Source: Candidatus Rokuibacteriota bacterium
Lineage (GTDB): Bacteria; Methylomirabilota; Methylomirabilia; Rokubacteriales; CSP1-6
Assembly: GCA_016866775.1 (NCBI GenBank)
Contig: VGLJ01000009.1
Location: 26,367 to 90,366 of the forward strand
DNA: 64,000 nt
Direction: 5' to 3'
Under the pieces are notes generated by a model that saw only the letters and a program-made list of their open reading frames with translations, was not told the DNA's origin and searched no databases. This document shows positions 34,862-44,847 of the stretch, piece after piece. Numbering within the stretch: position 1 is the first letter of the stretch; the number at the start of each line of letters is the position of its first letter. Position numbers and translations under genes: made by a program.

Positions 34862-36006
34862 GCCTTGCCTCCGAGGACCGAGCGCGCGATGACGAGCTTC
34901 TGGATCTGGGACGTGCCCTCGTAGATCTGCGTGATCTTCGCGTCGCGGAAGAAGCGCTCCACCTCGTACTCCTTGATGAAGCCGTAGCCGCCGTGGATCT
35001 GCACGGCGTCGGTCGTGACTTTCATCGCCATCTCGGCGGCGAAGAGCTTCGCCATCGCGGACTGCAGGGAGAACGGCCGGTGCGCGTCCTTGAGCGACGC
35101 GGCCTGCCAGATCAGGAGGCGCGCCCCCTCGATCGCCGTGGCCATGTCGGCGAGCATCCACTGCACCATCTGGTGCTGGCCGATCGGCACGCCGAACGAT
35201 TTCCTCTCGCGCGCGTAGGCGAGCGCGCGCTCGTACGCGCCCACCGCCAGCCCGAGCGCCTGCGCGGCGATGCCGATGCGCCCGCCGTCGAGCGACGCCA
35301 TCGCGATCTTGAAGCCCTGGCCTTCCTCGCCGAGCCGGTGCTCCACCGGCACGCGGCAGTCCTCGAAGACGAACTCGGCGGTGTCCGACGCGCGGATGCC
35401 CAGCTTCTCCTCGGTCTTCGGGACGAGGAAGCCCGGACGCGACTTCTCGACGAGCAGCGCGGAGATGCCGTGGCTTCCCTTCGCCTGGTCGGTCTGCACG
35501 AAGACGAGCGCGGCCGAAGCCTCGCGCCCGCTGGTGATGAACACCTTGCGGCCGTTCACGACGTAGTGGCCGCCGTCGCGCACGGCGAGCGTGTGCTGGT
35601 TCGTGGCGTCGGAGCCCGCCTGGGGCTCCGTCAGCGCGAAGCAGCCGATCTCGTGCCCCGACGCGACGGGGCGGAGGAACCGCCCGCGCTGTGCGTCGGT
35701 GCCGTACTTGTGGATCGGATCGCAGAACAGCGAGTTGTTGACCGACATCACGACCGCGTGGCTGCCGCACACGCGGGCGATCTCTTCCATGGCGACGGCG
35801 TAGGAGAGGGTGTCGCCGCCCGCGCCGCCCCACCGCTCCGGGACCAGGATCCCCATCAGCCCGAGCTCGCCCATCCGCTTGATCGTCTCGTGCGGGAAGC
35901 GGGCGTCGCGGTCGATCTCCTGCGCGATGGGGCGGACTTCGCGCTCGGCGAAGTCGCGCGCCACCTCGCGGATCATCCGCTGCTCGTCGCTGAGGTCGAA
36001 GTTCAT
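34858..36006 (-). CDS. Acyl-CoA dehydrogenase (short/branched-chain type)
   Basis: A 382-residue acyl-CoA dehydrogenase. The N-terminal [37 protein letters not shown], and the C-terminal catalytic Glu in [10 protein letters not shown] are typical of short-chain enzymes. It would oxidise butyryl- or isobutyryl-CoA, passing electrons to the EtfAB pair encoded just upstream. It is translationally coupled on both sides (four-base overlaps with EtfA and with the mutase gene). That tight link supports a shared C4 substrate. Confidence 0.93.
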   Translation of the reverse strand: MNFDLSDEQRMIREVARDFAEREVRPIAQEIDRDARFPHETIKRMGELGLMGILVPERWGGAGGDTLSYAVAMEEIARVCGSHAVVMSVNNSLFCDPIHKYGTDAQRGRFLRPVASGHEIGCFALTEPQAGSDATNQHTLAVRDGGHYVVNGRKVFITSGREASAALVFVQTDQAKGSHGISALLVEKSRPGFLVPKTEEKLGIRASDTAEFVFEDCRVPVEHRLGEEGQGFKIAMASLDGGRIGIAAQALGLAVGAYERALAYARERKSFGVPIGQHQMVQWMLADMATAIEGARLLIWQAASLKDAHRPFSLQSAMAKLFAAEMAMKVTTDAVQIHGGYGFIKEYEVERFFRDAKITQIYEGTSQIQKLVIARSVLGGKA

Positions 36007-36983
36007 GTCTCCAGCAGCTTCTTGAATTCCTGCGTCAGCGCGGGCACGACCTCGAAGAGGTCGGCGACGATGCCGTAGTCGGCGATCTTGAAGATCGGCG
36101 CCTCGGGATCCTTGTTGACGGCGACGATCACCTTCGACGTGCGCATGCCGGCGAGGTGCTGGATCGCGCCGGACACGCCGAAGCCGAGGTAGAGCTTCGG
36201 CGAGATCGTCCGTCCCGTCTGGCCGATCTGGAACCGATGCGGACGCCACCCGGCGTCGACGGCGGCGCGCGAGGCACCGACGGCCGCGCCGATCACCTTG
36301 CCCATGGCTTCGAGGATCACGTAGTTCTCCGGACCCTTCATGCCGCGGCCGCCGGAGATGACGATCTCGGCCTCGGTGAGCTCGGGCAGGCCGGTCGCCG
36401 CCTCCTCGCGACGCTCGACGAACTTCAGCTTCGCGTCCGGAATGCTCACGGAGGGCTTTTCGACCTGCGCCGTCTTCGCCACGCCGGCGTCGGCGGGGCG
36501 GAAGACGTTCGGGCGGAGCGTGGCGACCCACGGCCCCTTCGCCCACTTCACCTTCGACAGCAGCTTGCCGGCGTACACGGGCCGCGTGCCGACGAGCGCG
36601 TCGCCCTCCATCGCGAAGCCGACCGCGTCGGCGCAGAGCCCCACGCCGAGCCGCGCGGCGACGCGCGCGAGCAGCTCGCGCTGCCGGCTCGTCACCGGAC
36701 CGAAGATCGCCTTCGGCGATTCCTTGCCCGCGAGCTCGGCGATGATCGGCGCCCACACTTCCCCGCGATACGGCGCGAGCGCGGCGTTCTCGACCATCCA
36801 CACCTTGCTCGCCCCCCACTCGCCGAGCTGCTTGACGCCCGCGTCGCTCGCCTTGTCGGTGAGCCACACGGCTTCGACGTTCCCGCCCGAGAGGCGACCG
36901 GCTTCACCGAGCGCCTCGGCCATCACCTTCTTCGGCATGCCCTGCCGATCGTCTTCGACAATCGTCCAGAACGCCCCTGCCAT
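36003..36983 (-). CDS. etfA: Electron transfer flavoprotein alpha subunit
   Basis: A 326-residue ETF alpha subunit. Its C-terminal FAD domain carries [15 protein letters not shown], then [20 protein letters not shown] and IQHLAGM, then the [19 protein letters not shown] end. It accepts electrons from acyl-CoA dehydrogenases and passes them to the membrane ETF dehydrogenase. ATG 36983 was chosen over an ATG seven codons upstream because GGGGAG lies at the right distance. It follows EtfB after 53 bases and overlaps the dehydrogenase gene by four. Confidence 0.95.
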   Translation of the reverse strand: MAGAFWTIVEDDRQGMPKKVMAEALGEAGRLSGGNVEAVWLTDKASDAGVKQLGEWGASKVWMVENAALAPYRGEVWAPIIAELAGKESPKAIFGPVTSRQRELLARVAARLGVGLCADAVGFAMEGDALVGTRPVYAGKLLSKVKWAKGPWVATLRPNVFRPADAGVAKTAQVEKPSVSIPDAKLKFVERREEAATGLPELTEAEIVISGGRGMKGPENYVILEAMGKVIGAAVGASRAAVDAGWRPHRFQIGQTGRTISPKLYLGFGVSGAIQHLAGMRTSKVIVAVNKDPEAPIFKIADYGIVADLFEVVPALTQEFKKLLET

Positions 36984-37036
36984 CCCCGTCTCCCCTTTGG
37001 ACATGGGGCCCCGCACCCGGAGGACCCCACACCCCT

Positions 37037-37816
37037 TCAGATCGCTTTCGCGTCTTCCCTCAGCGAGCGCACGAGCTCCTTCACGGCCGTGGCGATGTCG
37101 CCGTCGATGATCCGACCCGGCGGGCGCGGCGGCAGCGCTTCGAGCTTCGTGATCGAGAGCTGCGGCGCGTCGGCGCCGAGGCCGAGATCGCCCGCCTTCA
37201 CGTCTTTGATCTCTTTCTTCTTCGCGCCCATGATCCCCTTCAGCGTCGGATAGCGCGGCTCGTTGAGGCCCTTCTGCGCCGCGAGCACCGCGGGGAGCGG
37301 GACGTCGAACACTTCGAGACCGCCTTCGACCTGCCGCGCGGCCTTCACGGTCTGGCCGTCGGCGTCGATCGTCTCTTCCATGATCCAGTAGGCGCACGGC
37401 CAGCCGAGCACCTCGGCGAGCTGCCCGCCGACGGCGCCCATGTCGTCGTCGATCGCCTGCCGGCCCACGAGCACGAGGCCCGGCTGCTCCTGCTTCACGA
37501 CGGCGGCGAGCGCGCGCGCGGTCGTCAGCGTGTCGGCGTCGTTGAACGCGGGATCGTTGACGTGGATGGCGCGATCGGCGCCCATCGCGAGGCACGAGCG
37601 CAGCGCTTCCTTCGCGCGCTCGGGCCCGAGCGTCACCGCCACCACTTCGCCCTGCCCGCGCTTTTCCTTGATCCGGAGCGCCTCCTCGACGGCGAACTCG
37701 TCGTAGGGCGAGACGATCCAGGTGATGCCCGCGGTCTCGATGGACCGTCCGTCGCCGGCGATCTTCACCTGCGTCGCCGTGTCGGGCACCTGCTTGATGG
37801 CCACGAGAATCTTCAT
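37037..37816 (-). CDS. etfB: Electron transfer flavoprotein beta subunit
   Basis: A 259-residue ETF beta subunit, normal length. Signs are MKILVAIKQVPDTAT, IVSPYDEFAVEEALRIKE, the AMP-binding LVGRQAIDDDMGAVGGQLAE and SITKLEALPPRPPGRI near the end. It pairs with EtfA. The start overlaps the end of the GntR regulator gene by four bases, and the AAAGGAGACC ribosome site lies inside that gene, so regulator and electron carrier are translated together. Confidence 0.95.
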   Translation of the reverse strand: MKILVAIKQVPDTATQVKIAGDGRSIETAGITWIVSPYDEFAVEEALRIKEKRGQGEVVAVTLGPERAKEALRSCLAMGADRAIHVNDPAFNDADTLTTARALAAVVKQEQPGLVLVGRQAIDDDMGAVGGQLAEVLGWPCAYWIMEETIDADGQTVKAARQVEGGLEVFDVPLPAVLAAQKGLNEPRYPTLKGIMGAKKKEIKDVKAGDLGLGADAPQLSITKLEALPPRPPGRIIDGDIATAVKELVRSLREDAKAI

Positions 37817-38610
37817 TCGGTCTCCTTTGGAACTGGGGGCGTGAGAGACTCACCCCCCACCCCCATGGGTCGATCCGTGCCCATTGGTCCGTCCGTGTAA
37901 GACAATTCGCGGGTGATCCGGAAGCGATCGCCCGGAATGAAGACGCGATCGAAGACGACGGGCGCGCCGGCCGCGTCGAAGGACACGCGCTCGGACTCGA
38001 ACGCCGCCGCGCCCGGCGCCGCGTCGAGTGCCCCCGCCTCGCGCTGTCCGAGACGCACCGCGGAGACGACCTCACGCGCGCGCGAGACCGTGATGCCCAG
38101 CTTGTACTCGAGGATCTGCGCGAGCGGCGTCAGCGCGAGGTCCGCGCGCGCCACGTCCTCGCCGAGCCGTGCCGGCAGGAACGAGCGCTGCAGGCTGAGC
38201 GGACGCTCATCGACGAGCCGCAGGCGCTCGACGGCGAGCACGCGCGCGCCGTGCCCGAGGCCCAGCGCCGTCGTCACACGCCGGGCGCCCACGACGAAGC
38301 CGCAGCCGAGCAGCCGCGTGGTCACGTGCTCGCCCTTGGCGGAGAGATCGCCGGCGAAGCGGCGGAGCTGGAGGATGTCGTAGTCGATCGAGGGCGCGGC
38401 GACGAACGTCCCGAGGCCGTGACGCCGCTCGATCAGCTTCTCGCGCTCGAGCACGTCGAGCGCCTGGCGGAGCGTCATGAGCGTCACGCCGAAGCTGACC
38501 GCGAGCTGCCGCTGCGTGTCGAGACGGGTGCCCGGCGCGAGCCCGCCGTCCTGGATCCGCGCGCGCAGATCCTCGGCGATCTCCTGGTAACGCGGCACCC
38601 GTGCTCTCAT
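37813..38610 (-). CDS. GntR-family (HutC/UTRA type) transcriptional regulator
   Basis: The protein has 265 residues. The N-terminal winged helix-turn-helix is VPRYQEIAEDLRARI through TLRQALDVLEREKLI, with the GLGTFVA wing. The UTRA effector domain spans about 85-235 (ERLRLVDERPLSLQRSFLP). The last 29 residues after RITRELSY are an unusual extension containing a duplicated DGPMG/DRPMG stretch encoded by a tandem DNA repeat at 37862-37897. The gene heads a run of acyl-CoA genes, and the likely effector is an acyl-CoA or acid of that pathway. A perfect palindrome at 38631-38640 just upstream is a candidate operator for self-control. Confidence 0.9.
   Translation of the reverse strand: MRARVPRYQEIAEDLRARIQDGGLAPGTRLDTQRQLAVSFGVTLMTLRQALDVLEREKLIERRHGLGTFVAAPSIDYDILQLRRFAGDLSAKGEHVTTRLLGCGFVVGARRVTTALGLGHGARVLAVERLRLVDERPLSLQRSFLPARLGEDVARADLALTPLAQILEYKLGITVSRAREVVSAVRLGQREAGALDAAPGAAAFESERVSFDAAGAPVVFDRVFIPGDRFRITRELSYTDGPMGTDRPMGVGGESLTPPVPKETE
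37862..37897. repeat. Two 18-bp tandem repeats inside the GntR gene end
   Basis: Bases 37862-37879 and 37880-37897 agree at 15 of 18 positions. They encode the TDGPMG and TDRPMG units of the regulator's C-terminal extension. The extension reaches the ribosome-binding site of etfB. It looks like a local duplication that lengthened the gene into its neighbour. Confidence 0.55.
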
Positions 38611-38630
38611 CCGTGCTCCGACCTCCCGGT

Positions 38631-38640
38631 GTTCTAGAAC
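38631..38640. promoter_or_regulatory. Palindrome GTTCTAGAAC, candidate GntR operator
   Basis: A perfect 10-bp palindrome lies 20 bases upstream of the GntR start at 38610. The second GntR gene in the window has TGTCTAGACA in the same position (63539-63548), with the shared core TCTAGA. HutC-type GntR regulators commonly bind such short palindromes near their own genes, so autoregulation is likely. The site is seen in the sequence; binding is inferred. Confidence 0.55.
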
Positions 38641-38942
38641 TCTCGGCCGAAACGACGGCCGCCACGCGCACGATCAGGGAAAAGAAACGACCCGAGCAGC
38701 CCCATTCTAGCAACGGCCTCGCCCAAGAAAAAGGGGCCGCGCCCACAGGGGCGGGTGGGCGCGGCCCGAGCGTGGCGCCGGCTGGGAACGCGCTGCACCG
38801 CGCGCCCCGCTCGGGCATGCAGCAGCAGCAAGCCGCGTACCGGGCCTGGACCACGCGAAGACGGGCGAAAGTGCCGGGGAAATCGCGCCGGGCGCCGCCC
38901 GAACGCGACGCGGATTACCGCGATATGCAGGAAACGCGTTGC
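38641..38942. other. Intergenic stretch between GntR promoter and trpD end
   Basis: About 300 bases with no convincing gene. It must hold the promoter for the long run starting with GntR, but I could not pick out -35/-10 boxes. It contains the terminator at 38725-38767. Short open frames here have no family features and no ribosome site. Confidence 0.5.
38725..38767 (-). terminator. Rho-independent terminator downstream of trpD
   Basis: GGGCCGCGCCCAC (38734-38746) pairs perfectly with GTGGGCGCGGCCC (38755-38767) around an 8-base loop. Read on the minus strand it is followed by CCTTTTTCTT (38735 down to 38725). This is a classic intrinsic terminator, about 175 bases beyond the trpD stop, insulating trpD from the GntR promoter. 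Confidence 0.8.
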
Positions 38943-40016
38943 CTAGTTCTTCTCGGCAGCGAGCTTCTGACTGAAGCCGACGAGCCGCTCGAGCCGCTCG
39001 CGCGCGGCGCCGGAGTCGATGGACTCCGCCGCGATCTGCACGCCCTCCTTGAGGTCGCGCGCGCGGCCGCCCGCCACGAGCGCGGCCGAGGCGTTCATCA
39101 GCACGATGTCGCGCCGGGGTCCCGACTGACGCGCGAGGATGTCGCGGATGATCTGCGCGTTCTGCTGGCGGTCACCGCCCTGGAGCTCGGTGATCGTCGC
39201 GCGCGGCACCCCGAAGTCCTCGGGCCGCACCGCGTACGTGCGGACGAGCCCTTCGCGCACCTCGGAGAGCCGGCTCTCCCCCGTGTTCGAGATCTCGTCG
39301 AGCCCGTCGGCGCCGTGCACGACGAACGCGCGGAGCGTGCCGAGCTCCGCGAGGACGCGCGCGAGCGGATCGGTGAGCGCCTCCGCCGCGACGCCGATCA
39401 CCTGCGCGTTCGCGCTCGCGGGATTCGTGAGCGGGCCGAGCAGGTTGAAGACGGTGCGGATGCCCATCTCGCGCCGCGCCGCCATGACGTGCTTCATCGC
39501 GGTGTGCAGGAGCGGCGCGTAGAGGAAGCCGATGCCGACTTCGTCGACGCAGCGGGCGACCTGCGGCGGCGTCAGCTCGAGGCTGACCCCGAGCGCTTCG
39601 ACGACGTCCGCGGAGCCGCACAGGCTCGAGGCGGAACGGTTGCCGTGCTTCGCGACCTTCAGCCCCGTCCCGGCGACCACGAACGCCGTCGCGGTGGAGA
39701 CGTTGAACGTCCCGGAAGCGTCGCCGCCGGTCCCGCACGTGTCGATGAGCATCTCGCGGTCGGTGCCGGTGAGCGCGGTCGCCTCCGCGCCGCGGGTGCG
39801 CACGCGCACGGCTTTCTGCCGCATGACCTGCGCGAAGCCGATCAGCTCCTCGACCGTCTCGCCCTTCATGCGCAGCGCCGTGAGGAACGCGGCGATCTGC
39901 GCGTTGGTGGCGGCGCCGGACATGATGGCTTCCATGGCCGCCGCGGCCTCGATCCGGGTGAGGTCGCGGCGCTCGACCAGCGTCTTGACCGCCTCGCTGA
40001 TGATGGGGCTCGTCAT
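38943..40016 (-). CDS. trpD: Anthranilate phosphoribosyltransferase
   Basis: A 357-residue TrpD that joins anthranilate and PRPP in tryptophan synthesis. PRPP and metal motifs are intact: CGTGGDASGTFNVST (GTGGD at 95-99), KHGNRSASSLCGSADVVEALG (123 on) and GIRTVFNLLGPLTNPA. No other trp gene is in the window. Its upstream neighbour on the same strand, 18 bases away, is a LivK-like solute-binding protein gene, an unusual pairing. A strong terminator follows at 38725-38767. Confidence 0.95.
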   Translation of the reverse strand: MTSPIISEAVKTLVERRDLTRIEAAAAMEAIMSGAATNAQIAAFLTALRMKGETVEELIGFAQVMRQKAVRVRTRGAEATALTGTDREMLIDTCGTGGDASGTFNVSTATAFVVAGTGLKVAKHGNRSASSLCGSADVVEALGVSLELTPPQVARCVDEVGIGFLYAPLLHTAMKHVMAARREMGIRTVFNLLGPLTNPASANAQVIGVAAEALTDPLARVLAELGTLRAFVVHGADGLDEISNTGESRLSEVREGLVRTYAVRPEDFGVPRATITELQGGDRQQNAQIIRDILARQSGPRRDIVLMNASAALVAGGRARDLKEGVQIAAESIDSGAARERLERLVGFSQKLAAEKN

Positions 40017-40034
40017 CGGGCTGCCATAGTACCG

Positions 40035-41273
40035 CTACGGCACCCTCGCGCCCAGCACGTACGCACGCTCGGCGGCCGTGCGCGGCCAGATCACGGCCGG
40101 ACGCCCGCCGAGGATCTGGAGGACCGCCGGGCTCGCGTTCGGGTTCTCGCCGGTCGCGTCGAAGACGATCGGTCCCGCCGAGACCATGAGCGGGTTCGGC
40201 AGGCTCGTGCGGCGGAGCGCGTCCGCGATCGCGTCGGGCTCCGCGCTGGCCGCGCGCTGGAGCGCGTCGGCGACGACGAAGATCGCCTCGGACGCGAAAC
40301 CGCCCACGGCGTCGAGCGGCCGCCCGCCGGACCGCTCCAGGAACTCGTCGGCGAGCTGCTGGGTCCGCGCGTTGCGCGGAAGTGCCGCGGGCGCCAGCTC
40401 CATCACGCGGTCCACCGCGGTGCTCAGTCCCGCGGCGCGGCCCACCTCGGCGAGATCCGGCGTCCCGAGGCTCAGGATCGCCGCGAGCGGCAGCGGATCG
40501 CGCGCGAGGTGGCGGAAGAGCGGACCGACGGTCGACGGACGGATCGCGAGGATGAGGACGTCGGGCGCGCCCGCGCGCAGGCGCGAGACCTCGCTCGTCA
40601 CGCCGGTCGCGCGCGGCGACATCGCGACGAACTCGAGCATCTCGAAGGGAGGGCGCAGCGCGGTGTACGCCGCCTCGAAGCGGCGCGCCTGCGTGGTGCC
40701 GAGCGCGTCCGTCGTGTGCAGCAACGCGGCGCGCGTGATCGGACGCTGCGCGTCGGCGAAGATCTCGACGAGGTACTGCACCGCGCGCCGCGCGAACGAC
40801 GACGTCGTCGGGAAGTTGCGGAAGACGTACGACGGCTCCGCGGCGGCGAGCATCGCCGCGTCGGCCACCGCGGTGTCGACGAGGAGCGGCGTCTTGCGCA
40901 GCCGCGCGACGGCGGCGATCGCCGCCGTGTGACCGGAGTGGAACGCGCCGGTGAGCACGCGCGCGCCGGCATCGATGAGGCGCTCGGCCGCGGCGCGCGG
41001 GCCCGCGGCCGACGCGCTGTCGCCGACGAGGAGCTCGAGCCGCGCCCCGAGACTCGCGATGCCGCCGGCGGCGTTGATGGCGTCGACGGCGAGCTGCACG
41101 CCGAGCCGGCACGTCAGCCCCACGTCCGCGAGGGGTCCTCGCACCGGATGGATCGCGCCGATGCGCACGACGCGCGGCTGCGCGCGAACGGATCCGGGGA
41201 CGTGCAGGACGGCCGCGGCGAGCGCGCCGAGCGCCCGCGAAAGCACCTCGCGACGTCTCACAATACTTGCCAT
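40035..41273 (-). CDS. Branched-chain amino acid-type ABC substrate-binding protein (LivK-like)
   Basis: The protein has about 412 residues. The N-terminus has an RRR cluster and a hydrophobic stretch ending near VRAQP, so it is exported, possibly by the Tat route. The type I binding fold shows VRIGAIHPVRGPLADVG, AVDAINAAGGIASLGARLEL and a C-terminal LPNPLMVSAGPIVFDATGEN. Ligands of this group are amino acids, amides, urea or aromatic acids. No LIV permease is adjacent. The start is uncertain: ATG 41273 sits at the apparent end of an IS remnant, while a GTG four codons downstream and a TTG upstream are alternatives. The insertion may have replaced its original promoter. Confidence 0.85.
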   Translation of the reverse strand: MASIVRRREVLSRALGALAAAVLHVPGSVRAQPRVVRIGAIHPVRGPLADVGLTCRLGVQLAVDAINAAGGIASLGARLELLVGDSASAAGPRAAAERLIDAGARVLTGAFHSGHTAAIAAVARLRKTPLLVDTAVADAAMLAAAEPSYVFRNFPTTSSFARRAVQYLVEIFADAQRPITRAALLHTTDALGTTQARRFEAAYTALRPPFEMLEFVAMSPRATGVTSEVSRLRAGAPDVLILAIRPSTVGPLFRHLARDPLPLAAILSLGTPDLAEVGRAAGLSTAVDRVMELAPAALPRNARTQQLADEFLERSGGRPLDAVGGFASEAIFVVADALQRAASAEPDAIADALRRTSLPNPLMVSAGPIVFDATGENPNASPAVLQILGGRPAVIWPRTAAERAYVLGARVP

Positions 41274-41334
41274 TTTCAAGGTCTTCGTGAAGTCGTGTGG
41301 GTGAATTCGGCCACGTTTGGGTGTGATGACATGG

Positions 41335-41520
41335 TCAGATCGTCGGCAGCATGCACGTGAGGATCTTGAGACGGAGGTACTCCTCGTCCCGCAGCCCGTA
41401 CGCGCGGCGTTGGAGGACCCGGACTTTGTTGTTCAGTCCCTCGACGAAGCCGAGCGCGACCTTGTTGTCCGGATGGCAGTAGGCCGCGATCCCGTTTTTG
41501 TTCCAATTTATTGCCCGAAG
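41335..41520 (-). mobile_element. ISL3-family transposase 3' remnant
   Basis: The minus strand encodes NWNKNGIAAYCHPDNKVALG, then FVEGLNNKVRVLQRRAYG, then LRDEEYLRLKILTCMLPTI and a stop at 41335-41337. This is the well-conserved C-terminus of ISL3 (IS204/IS1001/IS1165) transposases. The rest of the gene is missing: upstream of about 41520 the frame has no similarity. Beyond the stop, CACCCACACGACTTCACGAA resembles the right end of such elements and runs up to about 41275. The stretch 41500-41660 is visibly richer in A and T than its surroundings. It is a dead insertion fragment. Confidence 0.8.
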
Positions 41521-41656
41521 TCAAGGGCAAATTCTAGAAAGGTGCAAAGTGGGCAATCTCTTCACAAGCTTCCGGCCACAGCGGGGTCCCTAAATGACGC
41601 ACAGGTCGACGGTGGATGACAGTGGAACTCTTTTTGGCTTCTGTTAGTCCTTGACC

Positions 41657-42808
41657 CTACAGGGTTTCTAGAAGGGCTTTCGCGATGATCAGACGCTGGA
41701 TCTGGTTGGTGCCCTCGTAGATCTGCATGATCTTGGCGTCGCGCATGAAGCGCTCGACGGGAAACTCGCGCGTGTAGCCGTAGCCGCCGAAGACCTGGAC
41801 GGCGTCGGTGGTGACTTTCATGGCCGCGTCCCCCGCCCAGCACTTGGCCATGGATGCCTCGTAGGTGTTGCCCCGGATCCCGACGTCGACCTGGCGCGCC
41901 GCGTGGTGCACCATCAGCCGGGCGGCGTGAACCTGCATCGCCATGTCGGCGAGCATGAACTGGATCCCCTGGAATGCGCCGATCGGCTGGCCGAACTGCT
42001 TTCGCTCCTTCGCGTAGCCCACCGCCGCATCGAGCGCGGCCTGACCGATGCCGACGGCCATCGCGCCCGTCGCGGGGCGCGTGATGTCGAGCGTCTGCAT
42101 CGCGATCTTGAAGCCCTCGCCCTCTTCGCCGAGCCGCTGGTCCGCCGGGACGACGCAGTCCGTGAAGTGGAGCGCCACCGTCGGCGACCCGCGGATCCCC
42201 ATCTTCTTCTCCTTCTTGCCGACGGAGAATCCGGCGAACTCCTTCTCGACGAGGAACGCGGTGACGCCTTTCGCGCGCTTGCTGCGATCGACCGTCGCGA
42301 AGACGGTGATGACGTCCGCGTGGTCGCCGTTCGTGCACCACTGTTTCGCGCCGTTCAGCACGTAGTGATCGCCCTTGCGGACGGCCGTCGTGGCGAGCGA
42401 CGCGGCATCCGAGCCTGCGCCCGCCTCGGACAGCGAGTACGCGGCGAGCAGCGCGCCGGTCGCGAGGCGCGGCAGGTATTTCTCCTTCTGCGCCTCCGTG
42501 CCCGCGAGCAGGATCGGCAGGCCGCCGAGCGGCTGGTCGAGCCACTGCGTCGCCGTCGCCGCGCAGGCCCACGCGACCTCCTCGGCCACCAGCGACAGCG
42601 CGAGGCAGCCCATGTCGGCGCCGCCGAACTTCTCCGGGACCCAGATGCCGTAGAGGCCCGCCTCCATCAGCGCGCGGATCGACTCCTCCGGATACCGCTC
42701 GCGCTCGTCGACGTCCGCGGCGTGGCGCGCGACCCGGTCGCGCGCGATCTTGCGCGCGAGGTCGCGGATCATGCGCTGATCGTCTGTCAGATAGAAGTGA
42801 TCGTTCAT
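41657..42808 (-). CDS. Acyl-CoA dehydrogenase
   Basis: A 383-residue acyl-CoA dehydrogenase. It shows [17 protein letters not shown] at the N-terminus, [20 protein letters not shown], the [20 protein letters not shown] block and the catalytic Glu in [10 protein letters not shown]. It is last in the seven-gene run that begins at 51219, overlapping the CoA-ligase gene by four bases. It probably oxidises the acyl-CoA made by the ligases of that run, using ETF. The IS remnant lies just downstream. Confidence 0.93.
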   Translation of the reverse strand: MNDHFYLTDDQRMIRDLARKIARDRVARHAADVDERERYPEESIRALMEAGLYGIWVPEKFGGADMGCLALSLVAEEVAWACAATATQWLDQPLGGLPILLAGTEAQKEKYLPRLATGALLAAYSLSEAGAGSDAASLATTAVRKGDHYVLNGAKQWCTNGDHADVITVFATVDRSKRAKGVTAFLVEKEFAGFSVGKKEKKMGIRGSPTVALHFTDCVVPADQRLGEEGEGFKIAMQTLDITRPATGAMAVGIGQAALDAAVGYAKERKQFGQPIGAFQGIQFMLADMAMQVHAARLMVHHAARQVDVGIRGNTYEASMAKCWAGDAAMKVTTDAVQVFGGYGYTREFPVERFMRDAKIMQIYEGTNQIQRLIIAKALLETL

Positions 42809-44847
42809 GACTCCTCCGCGAAGACGAGCGCGTCGACGGCGACGAGATCGGCACCGGTGGCGATGACGGGATTGAGGTCGATTTCGCGCACGCGCGCTTC
42901 GACGCTGATGCAATCGCTCACGCGCGCGACGAGCGTGGCGAGCGCCGTCCGGTCGACCGGCGGCAGGCCGCGCGGTCCCGCGAGGAGGCGCGGACGCGCG
43001 CCCTCCTCGAGCATGGCGTGGCACTCGTCGTCGGCGACCGGAGCCAGGCGCACCGAGATGTCCTGCACGACCTCCGTCAGGACACCGCCCATGCCGAGCA
43101 CGACGACGGGACCGAAGACGTCGTCGCGCCGCGCGCCGACCAGCAGCTCCACGCCGGGACCGACGCGCTCCTGCACGACGAAGCGCGTGGCGCCGGTGCG
43201 TGCGGCGAGCCCGCGCCACGCGGCACGCACGGCGTCCGGGCCGGCGACGTCGAGCACGACGCCGCCGGCGTCGGTCTTGTGGGTGAGGCCGGGCACGTCG
43301 GCCTTCATGACGACCGGATAGCCGATCGTCTGCGCCGCCGCAACCGCCTCGTCGATCGACGCCGCGACGGCCTCGCGGCAGAAGCGAACGCCGTAGGCCT
43401 CGAGCAAGCGCCGGGCGTCCACGTACGGAAGCGCGCCGCGCGCGTGCGCGAGCGCGGCGGCGACGGGCGCGGAAATCGCCGCTCGTTGCGCGACGCGCGG
43501 CGGCACGGACGCGCGCGCCTGCCACAAGGCCCGCCACGCGCGCACGGCGCGCTCGGGGCTCGGCAGCACGGCGACGCCACCGGCAACGAGCGTCGCGATC
43601 ACCCGCGGCGCGTCGGCGGCGAACGCGACGGCGGGCTTGTCCGTGGCGTGGACGGCCGCGACCACCGCGTCGGCGAACGCGGGGATGTCGAGGCCGACAT
43701 CGACCACCACGGCGCCCGCGATGTCCCTCTCGGTCATCACCGCACGCACCGCCGCGTCGACGCGCGCGGGGTCGACCTGCGGCGTGAGGTCGACGGGATT
43801 GCCGACGGCGGCGAACGACGGCAGCTGGGCCCGCAATGTCGTCCGCACGCTCTCCGAGAGCGCCGGCACGCGGAGGCCCGCGCGCTCGGCGGTGTCGGCG
43901 GCGACGACCGATGGTCCCCCCGAGACGGTCACCACGGCGACGTGCGGTGCGGCCGGCCGCCGCGCGCCGGCGATCGTCAGCGTCTCGATCGCGTCGAAGA
44001 ACTCCTCGGTCTCGTCGGCGAGCACGATCCGGGCGCGGACGCACGCCGCGCGGAAAACGTCGTAGGAGCCGGCGAGCGACCCCGTGTGCGAGCCGGCGGC
44101 GCGACGGCCCGCGTCCGAGCGGCCGCCCTTCAAGACCACGACCGGCGTGCGGCCGGCCGCGCGCTCCGCCGCGCGCACGAAGCGTCGCCCGTCCCGCAGC
44201 GCCTCGACGAAGCACGCGATCAGCGTCGTGTCGGGATCGTCGACGAGGTACTCGATCACTTCCGCGATGTCGACGTCCACCTGGTTGCCGATCGACAGGA
44301 AGCGCGCGACGCCGAGCCCGCGCCCGCCGAGGTGACGGAAGATCAACCCCCCATAGGCGCCGCTCTGCGAGACGACGGCGATGCCGCCCGATGTCGTCGG
44401 CAGATCCCAGAAGTACGTGCCGTTGAGCCGCGCGGGCGCGGAGTACACGCCCATGCAGTTCGGGCCGACGAGACGCAGACCGGCTGCGCGAGCGGTCGCG
44501 AGCAGCTCGGCTTGCGTCGTCCGGCCTTCCGCGTCGACCTCGCCGAAGCCCGACGAGAGGATCACCGCCGCGCGGACGCCGCGCGCGGCGAGCGCCTTGA
44601 TGGCGTCGGGCACGGCGGGCGCCGGCAGGCTCACGAGCGCGAGGTCGACGCCGGACGGCAAATCCTCGACGTGGCGCACGGTCTCGTAGCCGAGGATCGC
44701 CTCGCCCGCGGGGTTCACCGGATGGACGGCGCCGGTGAAGCCGCGCGCCTTCACGTTCTCGAGCAGGCGGAATCCGAGCTTCGCGGGATTGCGGGACACG
44801 CCGAGCACCGCCACGGCGCGCGGCGCGAACAGCGCGGCGAGACTCAT
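42805..44847 (-). CDS. NDP-forming acyl-CoA ligase (acetate-CoA ligase, ADP-forming type)
   Basis: A 680-residue single-chain ligase. Domains in order: CoA-binding Rossmann ([16 protein letters not shown], 1-130), succinyl-CoA-ligase-like with the phospho-His in [17 protein letters not shown] (about H254), and a C-terminal ATP-grasp ([16 protein letters not shown], then [19 protein letters not shown]) to 680. It links acid, CoA and ATP to acyl-CoA, ADP and phosphate through phospho-His. The acid is unknown. ATG 44847 overlaps the PaaK-like gene stop by four bases; the open frame upstream of that start is the shadow of PaaK in another frame, not a fusion. Confidence 0.88.
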   Translation of the reverse strand: MSLAALFAPRAVAVLGVSRNPAKLGFRLLENVKARGFTGAVHPVNPAGEAILGYETVRHVEDLPSGVDLALVSLPAPAVPDAIKALAARGVRAAVILSSGFGEVDAEGRTTQAELLATARAAGLRLVGPNCMGVYSAPARLNGTYFWDLPTTSGGIAVVSQSGAYGGLIFRHLGGRGLGVARFLSIGNQVDVDIAEVIEYLVDDPDTTLIACFVEALRDGRRFVRAAERAAGRTPVVVLKGGRSDAGRRAAGSHTGSLAGSYDVFRAACVRARIVLADETEEFFDAIETLTIAGARRPAAPHVAVVTVSGGPSVVAADTAERAGLRVPALSESVRTTLRAQLPSFAAVGNPVDLTPQVDPARVDAAVRAVMTERDIAGAVVVDVGLDIPAFADAVVAAVHATDKPAVAFAADAPRVIATLVAGGVAVLPSPERAVRAWRALWQARASVPPRVAQRAAISAPVAAALAHARGALPYVDARRLLEAYGVRFCREAVAASIDEAVAAAQTIGYPVVMKADVPGLTHKTDAGGVVLDVAGPDAVRAAWRGLAARTGATRFVVQERVGPGVELLVGARRDDVFGPVVVLGMGGVLTEVVQDISVRLAPVADDECHAMLEEGARPRLLAGPRGLPPVDRTALATLVARVSDCISVEARVREIDLNPVIATGADLVAVDALVFAEES

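Noticed and set aside
32003..34924. A 973-codon open frame on the plus strand
   Set aside because: It lies antisense to the aminotransferase and mutase genes, is rich in Arg, Ala and His as GC-rich shadows are, and shows no domain.
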